Numbered from the stretch's first letter, positions 17,270-26,715 are shown. The stretch: 45,797 nucleotides of DNA from DTU015 sp964406505 (GCA_964406505.1 CAYORX010000015.1:1-45797), one strand, 5' to 3'. Made by a program: numbers and translations. The notes: generated by a model from the sequence alone, not told the origin.

Positions 17270-18640
17270 TCAATCTTTGGTAATTATTGCCGGTACCTCG
17301 CCGATATACACTTTTTTCCTATAGATTCTTTTTAAAAATACAATGTTTAGCGATACAGACATAATTTCAGCAATGGGATATGACCACCATACTAGATTAA
17401 CTTTTCCAAACAATGACAGCCAATAAGCCACAGGTAATAATACCGCCAGTTGTCTTGAAATAGCTGTTATTAAGCTTAGCAACCCATTACCGAATGCCTG
17501 ATAAACTGAGCTTGCCACAACGCAAAAGCCTGCAAAAACATAACTTAAACTTATGATACGCAAAGCAGGAACGCCAATGCCGAGCATATCTTTTGATGCG
17601 TTAAACAAAGACAACAGTTTTACCGGAAAAATCTGTAGCAGTATAATCCCTAAAGCCATAATACCCACAGCATAAATGATGCTCAGTTTAATAGTCTCGG
17701 CAACTCGTTTTCGATTTTTAGCCCCATAGTTATAGGCGATTACAGGAACCATGCCATTGTTCAAACCAAATACCGGCATAAACACAAAACTTTGAAGCTT
17801 GTAGTAGACCCCTAAGACAGCAGAGGCCGTAGATGAAAACTTAATTAAAATACTGTTTAAACCATAAGTAGTAACAGATGTAATCGATTTCATAACTATT
17901 GATGGAATGCCTACAATATAAATGCCCTTAATAATGTCTGCGCTTGGATGAAACCCCTTCGCACTTAAATCGAGTTCTTTATTGACTTTAAAGTTAAAAT
18001 AGATAGCTAAAATAGCTGCCACGATTTGGCCTGTTACCGTAGCTATAGCCGCTCCCGCTACTCCCATTTTAGGCACTCCGAAATAACCGAATATCAAAAT
18101 AGGATCAAGAATGATATTGATTATTGCACCAGTACCTTGGGTAATCATGGTGTAGAAGGTCTTTCCAGTAGCTTGCAACAACCGTTCAAAAACAATTTGA
18201 GTAAACTTGCCTATCGAGCCGATACAAACAATGCTTAGATAAGAAACACCGTATTCGATGATTTGTGCATCGGTAGTTTGAGATGCAAAATAACTCCGTG
18301 AAAACAAAAGACCTACCAACAAAAAAGCGATAAAACTAAGCAATCCCAAAAAAATACTGTTCGTGGCTATATTGTTTGCCTTCTTAAAATCTTTTTCACC
18401 AAGAGTTCTAGAAAGAAGAGCGTTAGTTCCCACTCCAGTTCCCACAGCAATGGCAATCATAAGGTTTTGAACCGGAAAAGCTAGGGAAACCGCTGTCAAA
18501 GCGCTTTCATTGATTTGAGCTACAAATATACTGTCGACCACATTATATAAGGCTTGTACCAGCATAGATACCATAATAGGTAACGACATACTTATTAGCA
18601 GTTTATCTACGGGCATAACCCCTAGCTTATTTTCTTTCAT
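17270..18640 (-). CDS. MATE family efflux transporter
   Basis: A 456-residue integral membrane protein with about 12 helices and the internal duplication of MATE exporters, which drive drug or metabolite export with Na+ or H+. The opening KLLISMSLPIMVSMLVQALYNVVDSIFVAQ and the mid-protein IINIILDPILIFG and GVAGAAIATVTGQ segments are typical of the MepA/NorM group. ATG 18640 follows TAGGAGGCC; an in-frame codon at 18664 is too close to that site. It lies upstream of hutH on the same strand with its own leader and need not share function. Confidence 0.9.
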   Translation of the reverse strand: MKENKLGVMPVDKLLISMSLPIMVSMLVQALYNVVDSIFVAQINESALTAVSLAFPVQNLMIAIAVGTGVGTNALLSRTLGEKDFKKANNIATNSIFLGLLSFIAFLLVGLLFSRSYFASQTTDAQIIEYGVSYLSIVCIGSIGKFTQIVFERLLQATGKTFYTMITQGTGAIINIILDPILIFGYFGVPKMGVAGAAIATVTGQIVAAILAIYFNFKVNKELDLSAKGFHPSADIIKGIYIVGIPSIVMKSITSVTTYGLNSILIKFSSTASAVLGVYYKLQSFVFMPVFGLNNGMVPVIAYNYGAKNRKRVAETIKLSIIYAVGIMALGIILLQIFPVKLLSLFNASKDMLGIGVPALRIISLSYVFAGFCVVASSVYQAFGNGLLSLITAISRQLAVLLPVAYWLSLFGKVNLVWWSYPIAEIMSVSLNIVFLKRIYRKKVYIGEVPAIITKD

Positions 18641-18713
18641 TTGCAAAGGCCTCCTATTTTTCATCTAAAACATAAAAGGTATCTTCATATCATTAAAACG
18701 ACATATACATTTT

Positions 18714-18740
18714 AAATAAAGCAAATAGACTGCTTTATTT
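18714..18740. promoter_or_regulatory. 10-bp inverted repeat in the 371-base spacer upstream of the MATE gene
   Basis: AAATAAAGCA and TGCTTTATTT are perfect complements with a seven-base loop, about 75-100 bases upstream of the MATE start. It may be an operator or attenuator stem. The rest of the spacer (18641-19011) shows no gene; a short GC-richer stretch near 18900-18950 gives a brief protein-like reading but no start or family. Confidence 0.35.
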
Positions 18741-19011
18741 TAACAATTAATATACGGTCAGAGACTAAAGTGTCCTGCAAGAACAATGACCTAATATGGA
18801 ATTATACTATCAAAACAAAATTTACACGAATTTTACTTCGAACAATAATTTAGTTTTACATTCGTTGCACCTTATACAGCGAATCTAAATCTAATTTCTT
18901 AGTACGCCGGAAGGTGCCGGATTTTGCTGGGGGGCCTCGATGGGCTTGGTGAAAATCTAATAATGGATTTGAATGTTTTACTGATTCTGTTTTACGTTGA
19001 TAGCGGATATC

Positions 19012-19689
19012 TCAAAAGTTATTAAAAGAAGATTTATTCTTGAAAGAAGCGAACAAATGATAATTGTCGACCAAAGTCCGATGTTTAATGCCTTTAGGAT
19101 CTTTTTTATTTATGCTGTAAGCAAATTGCACTGCAGGGCCTATCAAAATAGCTACTAATATCGTGCCCACTCCTGGCATTGAACCCAAGACACACCCGGC
19201 AATAACCACACAAACCTCTATTGCCATTCTTGTTTTCCATACTTTTGTCGATAAGCGTTTCGACAAACCAAGCATAAGCCCATCCCTAGGGCCCGCCCCC
19301 CATCCGGCATCTAGATAAAAATACGTACCCCAACTACTCAATAACACACCGACGAGCAACATCAACACCCTAGCATACAAGTTTTCGACTAAAGGTATCA
19401 TTACGATTTTCTCGATCATATCAATGAAATAACCGATGAAGTACATGTTTAGCAAAGTACCGAACCCTGGAAATTGCTTTATGACGATATCGATGATTAT
19501 TATGGTAGCGCCAACTAATTGCGACGCTTGTCCTAGTGTTAACCGAGTAGTAGCTGCAAGACCAAGTTGAAATGACTCCCACGGGGCTGCCCCTAACCGA
19601 GAATGAACCGTCAACAAGATACCCACACTACAAAGAAACAAGCCAAACATTAAGACAATAAATTTTTTAAAAGTGGCAGTATAATTCAT
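19012..19689 (-). CDS. YczE/YyaS-type integral membrane protein
   Basis: A 225-residue membrane protein with about five helices. The pattern SVGILLTVHSRLGAAPWESFQLGLA, then GTLLNMYFIGYFIDM and DAGWGAGPRDGLMLGLSKR, is characteristic of the YczE/YyaS group (uncharacterised, sometimes annotated as BCR or YitT-like membrane proteins). Both G-x-G/AAP-x-(E/D) repeats are present, suggesting an internal duplication. The ribosome site GGAGGG precedes ATG 19689. A polar C-terminal tail of about 25 residues follows the last helix. Function is unknown; some relatives are linked to export of peptide products. Confidence 0.8.
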   Translation of the reverse strand: MNYTATFKKFIVLMFGLFLCSVGILLTVHSRLGAAPWESFQLGLAATTRLTLGQASQLVGATIIIIDIVIKQFPGFGTLLNMYFIGYFIDMIEKIVMIPLVENLYARVLMLLVGVLLSSWGTYFYLDAGWGAGPRDGLMLGLSKRLSTKVWKTRMAIEVCVVIAGCVLGSMPGVGTILVAILIGPAVQFAYSINKKDPKGIKHRTLVDNYHLFASFKNKSSFNNF

Positions 19690-20027
19690 ATTTCCCTCCA
19701 GGGTAAATCCAATAGATTCTCATATGCTATTTATTTTACCACACACAGGATATCTACGATATCGATCACAAAAATTATCCCTAGGTGCCATGAATACCTT
19801 GATAGTTCATTTTATTGCTTCTTTTATGAGGGGTTTATCAGGAAGTTTAAGAAGATAATAAAGAATGAACTACATTTGTTACTAAAGAAACTTCCCGTGC
19901 CTCGGGTCACAGCATAGAACAAAACTTGGTCAATTCTCAGCTGAATTATACACCATGGTGGGAAACCACAACCGAAGATTTTAAGGTAAGGTCCCCCAAA
20001 GAATGAGGACCCGAACAAGAAGTAGAT

Positions 20028-20390
20028 TTGGGAAATTTCAAAGTATACGTCGGCAAGATCGGACGGGATTTTCTTGAAAGTTTTGAAGAAGTCCTCGACG
20101 TTCAAAACGCTATAGACCATTTTATATTCTTGGAATTTTGTCATCTTCCAAACGACACAGAACCTAACACACAAATTATCTCTTACGATAGCCAAAAATG
20201 GTTTTTATTACGTTATGACCTAAATGCATCGCCGGAAATTTCGCAGGATAGTTCGGGGGAAATATATCCTTCGTCTTCAATTCTAATCGACAAAAACTCA
20301 GATAAGTTTCGGGGAAAAGTATATCAGGCTTTCCTGCAAGAAATCGAAAACAGATATATCGAACTTAGAAACAGAAATATACTTGTATGA
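20028..20390 (+). CDS. Hypothetical protein, possibly 5-prime truncated by an in-frame stop
   Basis: A 120-residue acidic, soluble protein with no recognised domain. The start is unclear: TTG 20028 has no good ribosome site, and the same frame is open further upstream (19869-20003), reading NYTPWWETTTEDFKV before an in-frame TGA at 20004-20006. That reading looks like real coding sequence, so the gene may be a longer one broken by a nonsense mutation. Its stop overlaps the next start in ATGA, which supports translation of this frame. An opposite-strand frame over 19824-20195 is less convincing. Confidence 0.45.
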   Translation: MGNFKVYVGKIGRDFLESFEEVLDVQNAIDHFIFLEFCHLPNDTEPNTQIISYDSQKWFLLRYDLNASPEISQDSSGEIYPSSSILIDKNSDKFRGKVYQAFLQEIENRYIELRNRNILV

Positions 20391-20563
20391 ATGTATCGCA
20401 TAGACATATAAACAGGCGAGCTAATAAGTTTACTCTAGAAATGATCTCGGCTAAATACGAAAGATGGCCCGACAAGCCGTACAACACCAACCATGTGCAA
20501 GTTCTTGAATGGATACAAGATCACATCCCATATCTGGATGCCCGGTTCAACTATAAACCGTAA
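20387..20563 (+). CDS. Small hypothetical protein, 58 residues
   Basis: This short ORF starts at an ATG that overlaps the stop of the preceding frame by four bases (ATGA), the usual sign of translational coupling. The product is basic at the N-terminus (VSHRHINRRANKF) and rich in aromatic residues at the C-terminus, with no membrane segment. No family is recognised. The pair resembles a small two-gene unit such as toxin-immunity partners in layout only. Confidence 0.5.
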   Translation: MNVSHRHINRRANKFTLEMISAKYERWPDKPYNTNHVQVLEWIQDHIPYLDARFNYKP

Positions 20564-20644
20564 GCAATATATACAAATAATTCTACTACCCACTCGGAAA
20601 AAGGCAGCAAGCGAGTTTTCTTTTTCAGTTGTTGGTGTAAGAAA

Positions 20645-21568
20645 CTACAGATCATAGTCCTTTGTTCCTAATTTTGATATTACCAACAAAACTATAGATA
20701 TGCCTGCCATTACCGGAAATGACTTTGTCCAAGAATATAGCGCGAATTCTACCCCTGATACCTCAGCAAGTACGCAAATTAAAAAAGTACCAGGAAGCCA
20801 CAACTTCCCGGTTAAGTTTACATATCTCATATTTTTGTTATGTTCATATATTTCACTATTTCTTTGGGATTTCTGTCTTGATTCCTCGATCATTTCAATC
20901 ATTTTCTTTTCGTTATTTTCGAGAAAATCAGTGTATTTTTGAGAGTCCGCTGTGTAGATTTTCATCATTACATCTTTATCTTCTCCAAAACCCGCGTATT
21001 GTATGGCCCGCTCTGCGTATAAGCTTGGCCACTTCGGAACCAAAAACTTCTCAGCTCTTGCGATAAGGCTCGGCGGTTCACCACTATATAATGAGAATAA
21101 CGATCTAATTTTCACACCTGTTTCTTCTTCTAATTGTCTAATATGAGTCCAAGTAGTCGGAAAACTAGGGAATTCATAAAACTTTCCTTTTATATATATC
21201 CCAAAATTAGAAGCGAAGCGTTGATATTCACCGGTTTTCACGGCTTTGAGTGTGGAATCACGATAAATCATATAAAGATTCCACCAAGCCACATAGTTTT
21301 TTGCATCAATATCGATTACCCTGTCGTAATATTCTTTAGCCCTTTCGTAGCCAGCGCTTTCCATATATTGATCTGCGCGGGTGAGCAAGTTTTCAATTTC
21401 TGTATCTTTGTCAATTGATACCTTACCTTCGATTTTCACTCGATGCAGATCAACAGCCTTACTTACGACAATCTGACTGCCGCAATAAGAACAAAATCCC
21501 GTGCTTTTTGAATCATCAAGTCGAATTTCTCCCCCACAATTGGGACATCTCGCCGCCACCAAGGCCAT
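20645..21568 (-). CDS. Zinc-ribbon/TPR-like protein with C-terminal membrane helices
   Basis: A 307-residue protein. Residues 8-32 form a zinc ribbon (CPNCGG...CSYCG), residues about 55-105 read as helical TPR-like repeats (YERAKEYYDRVIDIDAKNYVAWW), and two hydrophobic helices lie near the C-terminus (LPGTFLICVLAEVSGVEFALY and FPVMAGISIVLLVISKLG). ATG 21568 follows AAGGAGGAA; an in-frame start at 21589 overlaps the site. It is the last gene of a three-gene set with an SPFH protein, similar in layout to the ydj cluster of Bacillus subtilis. Role: probably membrane-associated scaffolding or stress function, not proven. Confidence 0.75.
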   Translation of the reverse strand: MALVAARCPNCGGEIRLDDSKSTGFCSYCGSQIVVSKAVDLHRVKIEGKVSIDKDTEIENLLTRADQYMESAGYERAKEYYDRVIDIDAKNYVAWWNLYMIYRDSTLKAVKTGEYQRFASNFGIYIKGKFYEFPSFPTTWTHIRQLEEETGVKIRSLFSLYSGEPPSLIARAEKFLVPKWPSLYAERAIQYAGFGEDKDVMMKIYTADSQKYTDFLENNEKKMIEMIEESRQKSQRNSEIYEHNKNMRYVNLTGKLWLPGTFLICVLAEVSGVEFALYSWTKSFPVMAGISIVLLVISKLGTKDYDL

Positions 21569-21655
21569 AGGAACTTCCTCCTTGCGCAATAAAGCAAAAC
21601 CGTAATTTCATCAATCGCTGTTCGATAGCCCAAGACTAGATTTAGTTACAATGGT

Positions 21656-22348
21656 CTACGCTTTAAGCAATTTACACCTTTGATTTCGCTGGGCAAATAA
21701 ACGCTCGATTTCGTGAATAACACGCACACAAGTTTTACAATCGCCAGACTTGGCCCTGTAAACTAATTCATCTGTTTTATCTAATATCGTTTGCTCAAGT
21801 GTTTTAAGATTAGGGTGACTGATTGGGTCGCTATATTTAATGATATCCCTTAGTCTCAACAAACCTTTCTTTACGTCTTCGTCTGCAACACCGGTAAACA
21901 GATCTTCTACATCTGCAGTCAAAGATTTTATCAAAAATACTTTTTCGCCCGTATCGGTTTCAAGAGTCTGCACCGTTTTACGTGCAGAAAAAGATAGTAC
22001 CACAAGTAACATATAAAAAGCTAGGATTGCCACCTGTAAAAGATTTGTTATACTTGAGTTGGTTCGGGGAAAAGCCATGGCAATAGTTCCCGTTGTTATT
22101 TGAATTAAAAGATAAATAATGCTTATGTATGTAATTGGCAACCCGAAAAACACATCGTCAATAGTTCCATCTCTTTTATGTGCTATAAATAATCCTCCTA
22201 TTTGAAAAGCAAAAGCTAACATAGTAAAAAAATAAGGCGTCCAAAAAGTTGCATTAGCGCCGAAAAACATTGTAAAAACCATATAGTTATATAATGTTGC
22301 CAGTATGATAAAACCACTGATGAAATATTTTTCATGTCCTTCCTTCAT
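21656..22348 (-). CDS. Membrane protein of unknown function in the SPFH cluster
   Basis: A 230-residue protein with four or five membrane helices in the first 135 residues (ISGFIILATLYNYMVFTMFF, PYFFTMLAFAFQIGGLFIAH, PITYISIIYLLIQITTG, LQVAILAFYMLLVVLSFS) and a soluble helical C-terminal half that ends with Cys-containing segments (GDCKTCVRV). ATG 22348 is chosen for GGGAGG just upstream; it overlaps the end of the SPFH gene by 17 bases, so the two are coupled. No named family is recognised. Confidence 0.75.
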   Translation of the reverse strand: MKEGHEKYFISGFIILATLYNYMVFTMFFGANATFWTPYFFTMLAFAFQIGGLFIAHKRDGTIDDVFFGLPITYISIIYLLIQITTGTIAMAFPRTNSSITNLLQVAILAFYMLLVVLSFSARKTVQTLETDTGEKVFLIKSLTADVEDLFTGVADEDVKKGLLRLRDIIKYSDPISHPNLKTLEQTILDKTDELVYRAKSGDCKTCVRVIHEIERLFAQRNQRCKLLKA

Positions 22349-23477
22349 AGCTATCCTCCCTTCTTTTGCCACAGTTAGAACAAAACACATCTTTATCAGA
22401 GAGTTTTTTTCCACATTGCGAACATAAAGTTTGTCGCTGAATCTTATGACCGCATAAAGAACAGAAATTAGCGTTTTCATCTAGCGGCGCCCCACACTTT
22501 GAACAATACCGATTTACATCAGATTTAAAAACGCCTTGAAAGCGCCCTTTTTCATTGCTTTCTGTCTCACAATGTTTTTTAGATTTGGTATCAAAAGTCG
22601 TGGGCATATCTGAAAACATATCTTCTAAAAAAGGTTTTGTCTTTTCGCTCAGCATACTGCCTAATGCTAAAGCCATCGGTGTTTGCACCATCATACCGCT
22701 TATACTACCGGGAGCACCTACGTTCGCGGCATATTTCTGAGCGACCGTTGCTATTTGTTCATCAATCCAACTGTAGCCCTCAATCCCCCTTCTTGAAACT
22801 GCTGACAAAGCCCCTTGCACCTCTTCATAATCTTTTTCTGAGATTTTAATCGTCGAAACGAAGAAGTCGACTAAAGTGACCCCAAATTCTTTTAGATCTT
22901 CGTTGAGTTTATCTTGTAAGGCGCTAGAGATATCATCAAGATGAGAATTCACGACCGCAAAGTTGATATTACCCATAATGACATTGAGATAAGTTTTGGT
23001 TCTTGTAACGATTCGTTCCCTAAAATATTTAACCAATGTGTCTTTATCAAAAACATTCCTCGTTCCAACGAGTTTTACCAAAAATTTTCTCGAATCCAAT
23101 ATCTGTACACCCATACCGCCGCTTGCACCTACGTGCAGCAAAATTTTGAAATAAGGATCAAGCACCTGAAATTGATTGCGGGTACCCCATTTTAAGTCAA
23201 GCGGCATAGTTTTGTTAATGAAGTACACCTCGCAACGAAAAGGCGTCCGGCCCTTTGTTGGTATAGAAAGCAGATTCTTAAGGATAGGAAGATTTCCTGT
23301 TTCTAATGTATATCTGCCAGCCTCGAATAAGTCTAAGGCCTGTCCATTACGAAAGAAAATTGCCTCCTGAGATTCGTTTACGATGAGCTGAGTGGTCGTG
23401 TCAAAGTTTTCTTCTGGGTGTTTCCATACTAGAGCATCCTTTTCGCCTTCAAACTTAATTACTTTAGCAGAAAGCAT
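22332..23477 (-). CDS. SPFH-domain protein with C-terminal zinc ribbons, YdjI-like
   Basis: A 381-residue protein. The N-terminal two thirds match SPFH/virion-core-like proteins such as Bacillus YdjI (DALVWKHPEENF, QLIVNESQEAIFFRNGQALDLFEAGRYTLETGNLP, TPFRCEVYFIN, the DLVDFFVSTIKI-type strand). The C-terminus has two zinc ribbons, CSKCGAPLDENANFCSLCG and CSQCGKKLSDKDVFCSNCG. In Bacillus YdjI interacts with membrane-stress proteins of the Psp system; whether that holds here is unknown. ATG 23477 follows GAGGGGTGGG. First gene of a coupled trio with the membrane protein and the zinc-ribbon/TPR protein. Confidence 0.85.
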   Translation of the reverse strand: MLSAKVIKFEGEKDALVWKHPEENFDTTTQLIVNESQEAIFFRNGQALDLFEAGRYTLETGNLPILKNLLSIPTKGRTPFRCEVYFINKTMPLDLKWGTRNQFQVLDPYFKILLHVGASGGMGVQILDSRKFLVKLVGTRNVFDKDTLVKYFRERIVTRTKTYLNVIMGNINFAVVNSHLDDISSALQDKLNEDLKEFGVTLVDFFVSTIKISEKDYEEVQGALSAVSRRGIEGYSWIDEQIATVAQKYAANVGAPGSISGMMVQTPMALALGSMLSEKTKPFLEDMFSDMPTTFDTKSKKHCETESNEKGRFQGVFKSDVNRYCSKCGAPLDENANFCSLCGHKIQRQTLCSQCGKKLSDKDVFCSNCGKRREDSYEGRT

Positions 23478-23656
23478 CTAACCCACCCCTCGTTATTTAT
23501 TGTGGCATATACGCGAACAGTTTAGATTAAACCTGTAGATGCATGGTCAGGTTAAGTTCATCATTTTTCCCACATTACCATCCATTCCCATATTCAATAT
23601 ATACAGTTTAGCATACATTTACCACGTAAAATCTATGTATTAGATAAAAGTTAAGC

Positions 23657-25030
23657 TCACGCAGTCAAAACCCTTGTTTCATTTTCCTTGGGAATCTGTC
23701 TTTGATACAAAATATACCAAGTGAACATAAATATTCCCCTAAGTGCTGCCGATACCGTTATGCCCAACCATAAACCGTTAAGGCCTATCCATTGCGCAAA
23801 CGCCCAGCATAACCACGGACGCAATAAGTTGGCCCCTATGCTACACACGCTAGGCGGGAGTGTTTCACCCATACCTCGGAAAATGCCGGAACAAGTACCT
23901 TCCAACGCCATAAACACCTGGCTTAGTGCCAAAATACGCAAATAGTTAGCACCCATATCCAAAATCTCTGGCGGGTCGCTAAGAAATAAAGAAAACAGAA
24001 AACGCCCTCCAAACACTAAAACTGCAGTGACTATGACTTCCCAACCCAATAACACAGATAGGGAGATACGGCATCCCCGACGTATACGTTTCCATTGACG
24101 GGCACCATAATTTTGTCCGACAAATACTGTAATCGCCGAAGCAAACCCTCCCCCGATAAGCCATGATAGCGACTCAATTTGACTTCCTACGCGTTGTACA
24201 GCTACAGCAGTCTCCCCGTACCAGGCCGACACCATGCCAGTTACCACCATAGCTAAACCAGTAAAAGCGGCACTTTCAACTGTAATTGGAACACTCCATC
24301 TAAATATTTGGCGTGTTTTCTGCCAATCAATCGGACCAAAAACTTCAAACAACTGAAATGGGCGGTTAGGATGATGTTTTGAAAACCATATAAATAATGC
24401 TAAAACTACACCCTGAGCCATTATAGTTGCAACGGCAGCACCCTGAATGCCCCAACCCCACCTTAAAATCATTAACGGATCAAGAATCATGTTAACGACC
24501 AAACCAATTGAATTACCTAAAAAAGTGAGCCGTGAATTGCCAGCACCATTAAACGATCCGGTGATACCCGCAGACATAAAGTTTAAAGGAATCCCCAACG
24601 CAACAATACGAAGATAGGCACATGCACTGCTGAATACCGCCGGTTCTTTCACTTGCAAAAGCGAAATTAGCTGACCGGCAAACATAAAGAGAAGTAATCC
24701 GTACGAAATCCCAAGAATGAGCGCTATCCTAATAGAGTTTTGAGCATATTGCCTAGCGGTATCCACATCGTCCCGTCCCAAATTTTGCGACGTTCCGATC
24801 TCAGCGCCCATACGCCCTATCATAAGCAGGGCCATACTAAGCCACATAAACATTCCAGCTAATCCACTTGCCGCAACAGCGGTTACGGATTTTTCCATAC
24901 GGCCTAACCAAAACATATCCGTTAGGTTATAAGTCATTTGCATAAGCTGGGTTCCCATAATAGGGAAAGCTACTAGTAATAGTTTTTTAAGAATGTCTCC
25001 TTGGGTAAGATCATAAGTATTTGTTTCCAT
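23657..25030 (-). CDS. MATE family efflux transporter
   Basis: A 457-residue membrane protein with about 12 helices and MATE signatures: ILKKLLLVAFPIMGTQLMQMTYNLTDMFWLGR at the N-terminus, NMILDPLMILRWGWGIQGAAVATIMAQ in the first half, and IFRGMGETLPPSVCSIGANLLRPW in the second. It is only distantly similar to the MATE protein at 17270-18640, so it is not a recent duplicate. GGAGAAAATGG precedes ATG 25030. It lies between the SPFH trio and membrane cassette 2, from which it is separated by a strong terminator. Confidence 0.9.
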   Translation of the reverse strand: METNTYDLTQGDILKKLLLVAFPIMGTQLMQMTYNLTDMFWLGRMEKSVTAVAASGLAGMFMWLSMALLMIGRMGAEIGTSQNLGRDDVDTARQYAQNSIRIALILGISYGLLLFMFAGQLISLLQVKEPAVFSSACAYLRIVALGIPLNFMSAGITGSFNGAGNSRLTFLGNSIGLVVNMILDPLMILRWGWGIQGAAVATIMAQGVVLALFIWFSKHHPNRPFQLFEVFGPIDWQKTRQIFRWSVPITVESAAFTGLAMVVTGMVSAWYGETAVAVQRVGSQIESLSWLIGGGFASAITVFVGQNYGARQWKRIRRGCRISLSVLLGWEVIVTAVLVFGGRFLFSLFLSDPPEILDMGANYLRILALSQVFMALEGTCSGIFRGMGETLPPSVCSIGANLLRPWLCWAFAQWIGLNGLWLGITVSAALRGIFMFTWYILYQRQIPKENETRVLTA

Positions 25031-25211
25031 CCATTTTCTCCATTATTTATTTAATCCATCTTCTCAACATGTAAACAACCAGCTGCGATTCTCCTCATAT
25101 ACGATTTTAACAGCCGTCTTATCATACACAAACTTTTGTGCTCTGGAAAGATGGCAACGGTGGGTCTACCCAACGGAACGTATTGAAACGAGTCGGCATT
25201 TTCGGGCCTAT

Positions 25212-25242
25212 AAAAAATGGCGGCAAACAACTGCCACCATTT
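25212..25242 (-). terminator. Rho-independent terminator of cassette 2
   Basis: On the minus strand AAATGGTGGCA, loop GTTGTT, TGCCGCCATTT pairs over eleven positions with one G-U, followed by TTT and an AT-rich stretch. It starts about 45 bases after the stop of gene D. Confidence 0.85.
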
Positions 25243-25285
25243 AAAAAGTAATCATATGTGTAGTTTAGATAACACTGTTTCAACT

Positions 25286-25882
25286 TTACCTGATTAATTG
25301 AATCCATTCGCCGAAAAGAAATTGCAATCTTCCGGTAAAAAGGCTGATCCTCGACATCACTGTATATCCAAATGCCGCACCAAAGGCCACCATTAACGTC
25401 CATTTTCCAATATTAACGCAAGGCTGAAGTACCTTGCTCGCCTTTTTACTAAAAAGAAAACAACTAGTAGCGCAAAATACTAACACAACAAAAATTAGGT
25501 CATTGAGACTTTTTACCGGTTTTGTGGTAGCTATTATCTGGTCTATGAAATTGGCTTTAATTGCTCCTGTGACTGCTACTCCAGACACCGTACCCATAAT
25601 AAACGCAATTGGGATCCTGCTCAAATAAGCAGTCGAGCTAAACCAACGTGTGTACAAAAGCAGCCCCAAAAGAACGGGTGTTATAAGCCACCATGACCCC
25701 AAAAGCATTGGTTTGATGGCCATCTCTTTAATATTAAAATATGCAACTACCCCTAAGTGAGCAACACTTATACCAATGTACAGATGCTCTACAAGCCTAT
25801 ACCAAGGATTTTCAACCCATAAAAAACTGTATAAGCCCAACGTAATAAAAGCTGCAACCCATACTCCTGGATCTACGCTCAT
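25286..25882 (-). CDS. Cassette 2 gene D: polytopic membrane protein, unknown function
   Basis: A 198-residue protein with about six membrane segments. It matches cassette 1 gene D in length, topology and end motifs (VDPGVWVAAFITLGLYSFLWVENP at the start; FGEWIQLIR at the end). The N-terminal Asp and the SFLW-E-P motif are shared. ATG 25882 follows GGAGGGATAA and overlaps the end of gene C by four bases (ATGA). It is the last gene of the T-box-controlled operon and is followed by a strong terminator. Confidence 0.8.
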   Translation of the reverse strand: MSVDPGVWVAAFITLGLYSFLWVENPWYRLVEHLYIGISVAHLGVVAYFNIKEMAIKPMLLGSWWLITPVLLGLLLYTRWFSSTAYLSRIPIAFIMGTVSGVAVTGAIKANFIDQIIATTKPVKSLNDLIFVVLVFCATSCFLFSKKASKVLQPCVNIGKWTLMVAFGAAFGYTVMSRISLFTGRLQFLFGEWIQLIR

Positions 25883-26700
25883 TGATTATCCCTCCGTTTT
25901 GCTACAAGATATCCTGTATTGCCTAAAACAACGAACAAAGTTATAAGTATGTGGCCAAAGGACTGCGCATCCATTGCAGATGCAGCTCTGCCAACAAAAT
26001 TGGATAATTGCTCATATTCCGCCGCTCCAGACATACCTACTACAAACCCGGACAGCTGTTTCGATTCCCAAAACGGGGTCATAAATGCTCCAGAAGAAGC
26101 CACGGTTCCGTTGATAATCGGAATGTCATGAACTTGCCCTACGTGTCTAATCATCCAAATCGCCTGATCTCCCGCACAAAAGCAAATTACTGCTTTTGCG
26201 TCGGTTATTGAGTTGATCCGTTCCCAAAGAACCATCCCCTGAAGCCTATCACCATAATAATCCTCAGTATATAAGCTTTTGAGATCCCGACCCAATGCAT
26301 TATAAGCGCTTTCGTTTCCGGCTTTAAACGGAAGAGAAATTATGTCACACCCATATTCATAGTCAAATTCAGGTGCTGTTTCTTCAACCAGCTGCTTTTG
26401 GTACATAAAACCGCCTGGGAGATAAGAAACTAGTACAATTTTAGCTCCAATTTGCATAAAGTCTTTGCTCATTGCGATATATTGCGGCAACAATTCAGGC
26501 GCGGAAGACGGATCGAAATCTACATCTATGAATACAATATCATCTTCATAGATGTTTTCATGCACCCATTTATACGATTCTTCAACATCCGAAGTTATGG
26601 CTAAGGGCAATCCGAAAGGCCGAATTAAAGGCATCAACACGACAATGAAGATAGCCCCGTAAATGATTCTTCGATCAAGGTCAGCTAATTTTTCAATCAC
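25879..26700 (-). CDS. Cassette 2 gene C: membrane-anchored alpha/beta protein, unknown function
   Basis: A 273-residue protein with one N-terminal membrane helix (IIYGAIFIVVLMPLIRPFG), an alpha/beta domain (DDIVFIDVDFDPSSAPELLPQY, AKIVLVSYLPGG, AKAVICFCAGDQAIW) and a C-terminal helix (HILITLFVVLGNTGYLVAKR). Order and shape match cassette 1 gene C, although sequence identity is low outside the ends and the AEYEQL motif. The start is GTG 26700, with AAGGCGG upstream. It could be the ligand- or partner-binding part of the complex; no family is recognised. Confidence 0.78.
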   Translation of the reverse strand: MIEKLADLDRRIIYGAIFIVVLMPLIRPFGLPLAITSDVEESYKWVHENIYEDDIVFIDVDFDPSSAPELLPQYIAMSKDFMQIGAKIVLVSYLPGGFMYQKQLVEETAPEFDYEYGCDIISLPFKAGNESAYNALGRDLKSLYTEDYYGDRLQGMVLWERINSITDAKAVICFCAGDQAIWMIRHVGQVHDIPIINGTVASSGAFMTPFWESKQLSGFVVGMSGAAEYEQLSNFVGRAASAMDAQSFGHILITLFVVLGNTGYLVAKRRDNQ

Positions 26701-26715
26701 AGCATATCCGCCTTT

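Noticed and set aside
19824..20195. 123-codon ORF on the minus strand opposite the small ORF pair
   Set aside because: It overlaps the plus-strand frame that is coupled by ATGA to the next ORF, has an odd Phe/Cys-rich composition and no good start site.
17270..25030. The two MATE genes as a recent duplication flanking a mobile segment
   Set aside because: The two proteins are only distantly similar, and no transposase, integrase or direct repeats flank the region.
25122..25403. 93-codon minus-strand ORF at the end of cassette 2
   Set aside because: It overlaps gene D in another frame and spans the terminator, so it is a shadow.
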